In this document: positions 31,331 to 38,700 of the stretch, in pieces
How positions within the stretch are numbered: the stretch's first letter is position 1
Layout: every line of letters starts with the position of its first letter
The notes under the pieces: generated by a model
Seen by the model: the letters and a program-made list of their open reading frames with translations, nothing else
Told to the model about the DNA's origin: nothing
The model's database searches: none
Made by a program: the position numbers and the translations under genes
Assembly: GCF_000252955.1 (NCBI RefSeq)
Contig: NC_014228.1
Coordinates: 930,001-994,000, forward strand
Source: Xenorhabdus nematophila ATCC 19061
GTDB lineage: Bacteria > Pseudomonadota > Gammaproteobacteria > Enterobacterales > Enterobacteriaceae
Direction of reading: 5' to 3'
Length of the DNA: 64,000 nucleotides

Positions 31331-32758
31331 ATGAGTACTGAAATTAAAGCCCAGGTAGTGGTGCTTGGAGCAGGCCCTGCTGGGTATTCTGCTGCTTTCC
31401 GTTGTGCAGACTTAGGTTTGGATACTGTTCTGGTTGAACGTTACTCTACTCTGGGCGGTGTTTGCCTTAATGTGGGGTGTATTCCATCCAAGGCGCTGCT
31501 TCATGTTGCAAAAGTCATTGAAGAAGCAAAAGCACTGGCACAACACGGTATCGTATTTGGTGAACCACAAACTGATATCGACAAAATCCGTCTCTGGAAA
31601 GAAAAAGTCATTTCCCAGCTGACTGGTGGTTTGGGCGGCATGGCTAAAGGCCGTAAAGTTAACGTTGTTAACGGTATCGGTAAATTTACAGGTGCTAACA
31701 CTCTGGTAGTAGAAGGCGAAAACGGCGCAACAACGATTAATTTTGATAATGCCATTATCGCAGCGGGTTCACGTCCAATTCAACTGCCATTCATTCCACA
31801 TGAAGATCCTCGTGTATGGGATTCAACTGATGCGCTGGAACTGAAAACGGTTCCGGGACGTCTGTTGGTGATGGGCGGCGGTATTATCGGTCTGGAAATG
31901 GGTACGGTTTACCACGCTCTGGGTTCTCAGATTGACGTGGTTGAAATGTTCGATCAGGTTATCCCTGCTGCGGACAAAGACATTGTTAAAGTGTTCACTA
32001 AGCGTGTCAGCAAGAAATTCAATCTGATGCTGGAAACTAAAGTGACTGCGGTAGAAGCTAAAGAAGATGGCATCTACGTAACAATGGAAGGCAAGAAAGC
32101 ACCAGCAGAACCACAGCGTTATGATGCAGTTCTGGTTGCTATTGGTCGTGTACCAAACGGTAAATCTCTGGATGCGGGTAAAGCGGGCGTTGAAGTTGAT
32201 GAACGTGGCTTTATCCATGTTGATAAGCAAATGCGTACTAACGTGCCTCACATCTTTGCTATCGGCGATATCGTTGGTCAGCCAATGCTGGCACACAAAG
32301 GTGTTCACGAAGGCCACGTTGCTGCTGAAGTTATCTCTGGCAAGAAACATTATTTCGATCCAAAAGTGATCCCATCCATTGCTTACACTGAGCCAGAAGT
32401 GGCATGGGTTGGCCTGACTGAGAAAGAAGCGAAAGAGAAAGGCATCAGCTACGAGACTGCGACTTTCCCGTGGGCGGCGTCTGGCCGTGCAATTGCATCT
32501 GACTGTTCAGATGGTATGACCAAACTGATTTTCGATAAAGAAACTAATCGTGTTATCGGTGGTGCTGTTGTTGGTACTAACGGCGGCGAACTGCTGGGTG
32601 AAATCGGTCTGGCTATCGAAATGGGCTGTGATGCAGAAGATATTGCTCTGACTATCCACGCTCACCCAACTCTGTACGAATCAATTGGTATGGCTGCGGA
32701 AATTTACGAAGGCAGCATTACTGATTTGCCAAATCCTAAAGCAAAGAAAAAGAAATAA
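31331..32758 (+). CDS. lpd: Dihydrolipoyl dehydrogenase (E3)
   Basis: Lpd is the FAD flavoprotein that reoxidises dihydrolipoyl groups of pyruvate and 2-oxoglutarate dehydrogenases and of the glycine cleavage system, whose gcvTHP genes are also in this window. From ATG 31331 it has 475 residues; ATG 31328 just before is too near the ribosome site. Motifs: FAD fold VVVLGAGPAGYSAAFRCADL, redox disulfide GGVCLNVGCIPSKALLH, NAD fold VMGGGIIGLEMGTVYHALGS, TNVPHIFAIGDI and catalytic HAHPTLYES (E. coli has His in place of Tyr). Confidence 0.98.
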   Translation: MSTEIKAQVVVLGAGPAGYSAAFRCADLGLDTVLVERYSTLGGVCLNVGCIPSKALLHVAKVIEEAKALAQHGIVFGEPQTDIDKIRLWKEKVISQLTGGLGGMAKGRKVNVVNGIGKFTGANTLVVEGENGATTINFDNAIIAAGSRPIQLPFIPHEDPRVWDSTDALELKTVPGRLLVMGGGIIGLEMGTVYHALGSQIDVVEMFDQVIPAADKDIVKVFTKRVSKKFNLMLETKVTAVEAKEDGIYVTMEGKKAPAEPQRYDAVLVAIGRVPNGKSLDAGKAGVEVDERGFIHVDKQMRTNVPHIFAIGDIVGQPMLAHKGVHEGHVAAEVISGKKHYFDPKVIPSIAYTEPEVAWVGLTEKEAKEKGISYETATFPWAASGRAIASDCSDGMTKLIFDKETNRVIGGAVVGTNGGELLGEIGLAIEMGCDAEDIALTIHAHPTLYESIGMAAEIYEGSITDLPNPKAKKKK

Positions 32759-32792
32759 CTCTTTAAATCTTGAGTGGGTTAAGCAAAAATTT

Positions 32793-32826
32793 AAACGGCT
32801 TTCTCATCGGGAAGCCGTTTTTATTT
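32793..32826 (+). terminator. Terminator of the pdh operon
   Basis: AAACGGCTTTC (32793-32803) pairs with GGAAGCCGTTT (32810-32820) with one G-T pair, followed by TTTATTT. It lies 34 bases after the lpd stop and is a typical Rho-independent terminator. Confidence 0.88.
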
Positions 32827-32851
32827 GGTGTACTTTGACGGTCGTAGTCTG

Positions 32852-33868
32852 TTAGCTGGGTTGGTTAAACCACTCGCGACCCAGTTCTCTGTCTGCATCG
32901 CTTCCGGCATCAGCAAACAGTGTCACAATTTGCTGATCAGGTGTCATCGTTTCAGCAAGTTTCCACGCGGTTTTCCAGTTTGCTGCCGATGAAGAGCCAA
33001 TTTTCATTCCCGTTAATTGGAAAAATTCATACATTGCGCTGATGGCTTCTCTGTAGGACACTTGATTAAAATATGGTTCTTCAGGCATGAGTTGATTAAT
33101 AAAAGGTTGACGGAAACCCCAGCCAAATCCACCAGCACCCGCAAACTTTTTTTTACCGTTAGGCGCAGCCAGTGAACCGTAAGGCAATTCTTTCGTTGTC
33201 GTCCCCCACACTTTCAGTTGAGGATTATCTCGACGCAAGGCTGTAGCCACACCAGCTAAAGTGCCACCTGTTCCCACCGCCGCAACCCAGCCATCGGCAT
33301 AAGTACCATTCAATTGCTCGCGAATTTCGGTGCCGGTCTGGTATTCATGAATGGCCGTGTTCACTCTATTGAGATGTTGGGCGAGTAACGTCCAGCTACT
33401 ATCTTCTTCTGCAATTTGTCGAGCACGAGTGATAACACCGAGAAGGAAAAAGTTGTGATCTACACAAGTGATGGTAGCGTTTTCTGTTTTGAATATGTCA
33501 ATGAGTTCCTCTGGTGCGGAATCAGGAACGACAACATGTACAGGGATGTCACACATATTACCCAGTTTTGCCAGTGCTTTTGCCATGTTGCCACCAGAGG
33601 CGTCAAGTAACTTTAACTCTCCTTGGGAAAAATCATGTTGGTTGATGGCGTCACAGAATAAGCCAAAAGCCACCCGGTCTTTCACTGAGCCAAATGGGTT
33701 TTCAAATTCGAGTTTAGCAAGAATTGATGCTTTCCCTTCTGGTGAGGGAACAGGAATCAAAGTGGTATTCCCCAATGTATTATCAATTTTTTTCAGTTCG
33801 GGAAACAGAGTAAAGGCTTTTTCTGTATCTGGCATACTATCTTGTGAATTAAATAGTTCAAAATTCAT
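32852..33868 (-). CDS. PLP-dependent enzyme of the cysteine synthase / threonine synthase fold
   Basis: This 338-residue enzyme belongs to the type II PLP (beta) family. NPFGSVKDRVAFG holds the likely Schiff-base Lys63. DASGGNMAKALAKL at 89-102 matches the substrate loop, written SGNTG in cysteine synthases. GTGGTLAGV at 199-207 binds the phosphate, and GSSSAAN at 291-297 is the C-terminal cofactor loop. The altered substrate loop (ASGGN) argues against standard CysK or CysM, so the substrate is unknown. It lies alone, convergent with lpd, at the start of the accessory island. A role in a specialised amino acid or metabolite is possible but unsupported by neighbours. Confidence 0.8.
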   Translation of the reverse strand: MNFELFNSQDSMPDTEKAFTLFPELKKIDNTLGNTTLIPVPSPEGKASILAKLEFENPFGSVKDRVAFGLFCDAINQHDFSQGELKLLDASGGNMAKALAKLGNMCDIPVHVVVPDSAPEELIDIFKTENATITCVDHNFFLLGVITRARQIAEEDSSWTLLAQHLNRVNTAIHEYQTGTEIREQLNGTYADGWVAAVGTGGTLAGVATALRRDNPQLKVWGTTTKELPYGSLAAPNGKKKFAGAGGFGWGFRQPFINQLMPEEPYFNQVSYREAISAMYEFFQLTGMKIGSSSAANWKTAWKLAETMTPDQQIVTLFADAGSDADRELGREWFNQPS

Positions 33869-34339
33869 TTAATATTCCTTTGATATATTGAATCGATAGA
33901 ATTTACATTATTACCGAATGAGTGGATGATGACTTATCAGCTTTATAATTTCAGCTATATTCTATTATTATCTGTCTGATTCCATAAATATTCCTTGTTG
34001 CCAACTAATTTATTTATTGTCAATATGTTTATTGATGTAAATTAATAACGTAACTATATAAAATTATTATGTTTGTTTGTATGCTGTATAGTCTGCCATT
34101 AATAAATAGTATTGATAATTTACTAAAATAAATAATTATGGTTTCATATAAAAATGACCCGTTAATTAAATTTTAAATCGATTATAAAAAATAATGATTA
34201 ACATAAAATTATGACGCGGTAATTATTCTTGGCTTCTGAAATTTTTTAGTATGTTGGTCTCAGATTATAAAATCTCAATTGTTGTTATTATTATTTTTCT
34301 AAATGTTTGTATTATAATAAACATTATTCATATTGCTCG
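33869..34339. other. Very AT-rich gene-free spacer
   Basis: About 470 bases rich in A and T, with short runs such as ATTATTATTATT, between the PLP enzyme and the Rhs remnant. No gene, terminator or repeat was recognised. The composition is typical of H-NS-bound acquired DNA. It must contain the PLP enzyme promoter and is where an immunity gene for the decayed Rhs tip would be expected; none is seen. Confidence 0.5.
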
Positions 34340-34690
34340 TTAATAGGTCAAAACATTTCGTGCTATCTTGATTTCCCATATTTGGATCGTGACATCAATT
34401 TCTTGAGCGGTCTTATCCGCGAATGGATTTCCTAGCCCTTTTACTGCCGCCTTCCCGCCTGTTTCTAACAGGCCCGAAAATGCCCGCACTTGCAGCAACA
34501 ATGCTTGTCCTGTCGGGTCAATAAGATTGACGGGATCGTTGTCAACATAGGCATACAGGTTCAAACCTACGTCGGTTCCTGCGGGATCAGTCTAAAATTA
34601 CCTTAGCCGCCATAGTCATAGCTTGTCACTCTGCCTAAAAAATCGGGATGAGTGCATGACAAGGAAAGGGCGGGATAGGTCAAAAAATGG
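34340..34690 (-). pseudogene. Decayed Rhs fragment with a second, truncated toxin tip
   Basis: Two pieces of an rhs gene are joined here. Bases about 34600-34685 encode LTYPALSLSCTHPDFLGRV and SYDYGG, like residues encoded at 38270-38345 of the intact gene, but a CAA codon has become TAA. Directly afterwards comes TDPAGTDVGLNLYAYVDND and the end-of-core PTGQ, so about 2 kb of core is deleted. After PTGQ the tip (ALLLQVRAFSGLLETGG, NPFADKTAQEID) differs completely from the intact tip and stops within about 55 residues. NPF-DKT-x-EID resembles segments seen near the end of several polymorphic toxins. It appears to be an orphan tip left after tip exchange. Confidence 0.8.
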
Positions 34691-34694
34691 GAAT

Positions 34695-34719
34695 AAAAAA
34701 GGCTCACATTCAGTGAGCC
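34695..34719 (-). terminator. Terminator after the candidate immunity gene
   Basis: Read on -, GGCTCAC-TGAAT-GTGAGCC is followed directly by TTTTTT (complement of the A run at about 34695-34700). It lies about 40 bases beyond the immunity gene stop, so it should end the rhs operon. Confidence 0.85.
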
Positions 34720-34760
34720 CGGTTGTTTTTTTATTATGTTGTTAGCCTTCAGCGCCATTT

Positions 34761-35714
34761 TCACTTTCTGGGCTTAGGCCAGCTGGCGATTTCCTTTTTT
34801 AGGAGGGGATCCTGCATCAGTTCTGTCAGCATAGCCTGAACCTTGGCGCTTTTATTGCGTCGCCGCCTTAAGGCTTTTAACAGCAAGACCCGGCTCTCAC
34901 CATGAACGGGGTCTTTGGCCAGGGAAACCAGCTCATCCAGCGTGTCATCCTTGACCCGCTCGGACAGCGCCACGGCAAGCCGTTGTTTGACCGTAAGCCG
35001 AGGTTCTCGTCTGCTTTCCGGTTCTTTTTCTGTGTCGCCATCTTTGGCCTTTTTATAAGCCTCGACCAGGGCGGGCCATTGTATCCACCGTGATATCTGT
35101 GTAGTCAGAACCGGATCGTGGATTAATTCGGCCAGCGCCGCCTGAACTTGTGCGTTTTTATTTCGGCGTTTTTGTAATGCCCCCGTCAGCAAGATGCGGC
35201 TCTCACCATTTGCCGGATCTCTGGCCAGGGCAATCAACTCCCCTAATGTCTGGAGAGTGGCAATGTCAGACAGCGCCACGGCCAGACCGTCTTTGGCACC
35301 AAGTTGAAGCACTTTTGTGTCACCGGGTTTTTTTATCCCCCAGCCCTCCCGGGTTTTTTTATAGACGTCAACCAAAACAGACCAGGCATATTGGGCTTCT
35401 TTCACACCGAGAGCGCGAGCAATCACTTCAGTCGTTAAGTCAGAATAAGGCAGTTGCAAGTGATGGAGCAGCACAGGAATGGCCTGCGGTTGTAAGGCAA
35501 TTGCTCCCGGTTTCAGTAAATCCCACACGAATTCCACATGCACACCGACGGATTCTAGCTCTTCTATCAGCGCCTTTTGCTCCTCCTTCATCCTTTTTCG
35601 GTATTCTGCCAGTTCGGCTTCCCGTTGTTTTTCGCGCGCTTCATGGCGGGCAGCGGAATCAAGGTCAGTTACTGTGGCGGTAACGGGTTTATTCGCTTTG
35701 TCTTTCATGGTCAT
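34761..35714 (-). CDS. Candidate immunity protein for the Rhs nuclease, two tandem ~100-residue repeats
   Basis: The 317-residue protein starts with ATG overlapping the rhs stop (ATGA) and AAGGAT upstream, so it is coupled to the toxin gene, the standard immunity position. It has no signal peptide, suiting a cytoplasmic antidote. Residues 20-55 are highly charged and probably coiled coil. Residues 111-210 and 213-312 are a tandem duplication: WSVLVDVYKK/WPALVEAYKK, LGELIALARDPANGESR/LDELVSLAKDPVHGESR, LQKRRNKNAQVQA/LRRRRNKSAKVQA. The helical pattern suggests HEAT-like repeats. I know no named family. Neutralisation of the adjacent nuclease is inferred from position. Confidence 0.8.
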   Translation of the reverse strand: MTMKDKANKPVTATVTDLDSAARHEAREKQREAELAEYRKRMKEEQKALIEELESVGVHVEFVWDLLKPGAIALQPQAIPVLLHHLQLPYSDLTTEVIARALGVKEAQYAWSVLVDVYKKTREGWGIKKPGDTKVLQLGAKDGLAVALSDIATLQTLGELIALARDPANGESRILLTGALQKRRNKNAQVQAALAELIHDPVLTTQISRWIQWPALVEAYKKAKDGDTEKEPESRREPRLTVKQRLAVALSERVKDDTLDELVSLAKDPVHGESRVLLLKALRRRRNKSAKVQAMLTELMQDPLLKKEIASWPKPRK

Positions 35715-38700
35715 GGGATATCCTTGCGTTTAATAAGGCCCTTATCAATCTGCTCCTGCAATGGTTTCGATATTTTAGTATCTGGCCGCGTAAACAGGTT
35801 AAAATCCAGCTCTTTTTTCTGAGCATACTCCGAGTAGTCTTTCAGCTGTCGGGTCAGGCTCTGGCGTTTGACATTTTTCACTTCATTTAAGGTACTATTA
35901 TCAAAATTAATCCCATCCGGAATGCGGTCACGGCCTTCTACCGTTATTTTTCTTTTACCACCAATATCATAGACGCTCTTGACGGCAGCTTCACCTTCAC
36001 GCCCCGCTTTACTGGCCCATTTTGCCCCTTTTGCGGCGACTTTACCGCCCGGCACAATACCGGCAACGGCAACGCCCGCATTAATCCAGGATGGATCTTG
36101 GAAAAACTCATAACCGCCTTTCAGGGCGCCGACAACCGGTAACGCATCCAGCCCGAGACTGACCGTCTCTCCCCATTGCCCCGTCGGGTCGATAAAGTTA
36201 ACGGGGTCATTACCCACATAGGCATACAGGTTCAAACCGCCCTCAATGCCTGCGGGGTCGGTCTGCAAAAAGCGCCCCAGCGTCGGGGAGTAATAGCGGG
36301 CCCGGTTGTAGGACAGCCCCGTTTCAGGGTCAATGCGCCGCCCCGCAAAACGGAAAGCCGCATTGTTACTACCTGAGACACTTTCTAATCCATAAGCAGT
36401 ATAGCCATGTTTTTCGATGACCGCACCCTGCGCATTGGTGAGGGCAATGGTCGAGCCTAAGGCATCCTGAAAATAGAAATTATGACCACGCGTGGTAATA
36501 TCGGCCACCACTTCATCAAGGCCGGCGCCATAGAGATAAGCACCGCTAAAATCGGCTGTACCAATACCACTAAATACCGCCATTTCCTGATCACCGATGC
36601 TGAGATAAGCATACGTGGTGGTGACATTATCTTTGGTCACCTTTTTGGTGATACGTCGGTTTAAGGCATCATAGCCAAACTCCAGCTTCATACCGGCTTT
36701 TTCAGCGCTCACCAGCCTATTTTCCGTATCATATCGATAAACCCAAATCCCATCGTTGATCAGGTTGCCACGCTTATCATATTCAAGCACTGAGTCATTG
36801 ACCGTCGTATATTGGTTAAGATTGTTACTCTTATAGGTTTGACTTGAGTCGGGTAGTGCTGCGGGTGCAAAGCTTTTATCTGAAAGACTCACGTGCGTTT
36901 TCTGGCGGTCAGTGTTGTACTGATAACCCACGTTGAGTTGCGCTCCGTTCCATTGATGGGTCAGGGTTGCAGGCAGACTGGCCTGATTATAGGTCAGATT
37001 TGTTTTTGCAAGGGGCTGTTGAAGATTACCATAAACCGCAACAGTACGCCTGCCTGCCGGATCATAACCATAGTGAACAAGGGGCGTTGCTGCTGTTGGT
37101 GGTCCCTGATAAACCCCGGTCATCCGGTTTAAGGCATCATAAACATTGGACACATTCAGTCCACCGGCAAGGGAGGGCAGTGCCATGGAAAAACGGTTGC
37201 CATTATTATCAAGCGTGAATTGCGTCGTGCCGAATATTGCCGTTGTTTCAGAGAGGGTTCGCCCTGCCGTATCATACGTGTAAGAAACAGCAAACTCCGG
37301 GTTAGCACTGGGAGTCAGGGAGAGAATACGCCCGCTATAATCATATTCATAACTGATAACCGGCTGATTATCCGGTTTTTTCCTTATGGTCCGGTCAAGA
37401 TTATCGTATTCATACCAGATTTGGCTTCCATCGCGACGCTGGAAAACAATATTTTTCCCAACAGCATTGAACACATACATATCATAAGAGCCATCGGGGT
37501 AATGGAGTTCAGACTGGCGTTCAAACGCATCATATTTATAGTTGATGGTGTTGTTATTGGCATCCGTGAGGATGGCGAGGAGACCGCCCGGGGTATAGCT
37601 GCGAGTTTCCCGTACCACCGTCCCCCGATTTTTCGTGATCGAAGCATCATGCTGGCTGGCAATGTCATCAGTCATCTTGACGGGGCGTGAAGCCGCATCA
37701 TAGGTGGTGCGGGTACGCCGCCCTGATGACGAAGTTACCGTATCAACCCGATTCAGGGCATCATAAGTGGTTGTTATTGTTTTGCCATCCGGCTCAGTGA
37801 CGACAAGCGGGTTATTAGCTGCATTATATTGCGTTTTTGTGACAAGAAAGGGCGATACAGTATCACCAGTGGCAATTTTTGTTTCACTCAGGTTGCCATT
37901 GGCATCGTAAACATATTGTGTAAGGCCAAGCCCCTGTGGAGCGGTTACTTGTACCAAACGTCTCTGAGCATCGTAAAGAAAGTGGGTGGTAAGATTTTTG
38001 GGATCTTTCTGTGTTGTTTTATTGCCAACAGCATCATAAGTATAGGTTGTGGTTAGGTTTAAATGCCCTGCGCCCGGATCGACTGTTGTTGAGATGAGAT
38101 CAAATGTTCGCGTGTCATAGGTATTTTGGGTTACGCGTCCTTCTGGATCGCTTGTCGTTAAAGGTAAACCCTGAGCGTTATAAGCGGTAAGGGTAATGGG
38201 AGCATGTTTGCCGGCCCCGCCGGGTTTTGAGACTTCAGGCTGAGCTATTCGGGTAAGATTGCCTTGTCCGTCATAATCATATTTTGTCACTCTGCCTAAA
38301 AAATCAGTATGGGTGAGTGGCAGGGAAAGGGCGGAATAGGTCCACTTTTCGGTAATCGGCTCGGCGGGTTTTCCGGTGATAGCATCGACAGATCCCGGGG
38401 TGGGGGAAAGAGTTTTTGTTAAAATATTGGCTTTATCATCGTAGGTGAAATGTTCTGATAAACCGCGGGGGCCAACAATCTGTGTACGAAGCCCTATGCC
38501 GTTATAGGTATAACGTGTTGCCGCCCCTGTTTGGTTAAAGTCAGCTAACAGGTTGCCATTTCTGTCATAATAAATAACGCGACTATTACCGAGAGGATCG
38601 GTTTCTTGTGTCCGGGTCTCATTGGCAAAAAGATAATGCCAGACATTGCCAAAAGGATCGGCCTGGGTTTGAATACGTCCTGAATGGTCATAGGTGTTTC

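Noticed and set aside
35150..37690. Several 60-177 codon open frames on + opposite the rhs and immunity genes
   Set aside because: They are shadows on the opposite strand without motifs or ribosome sites.
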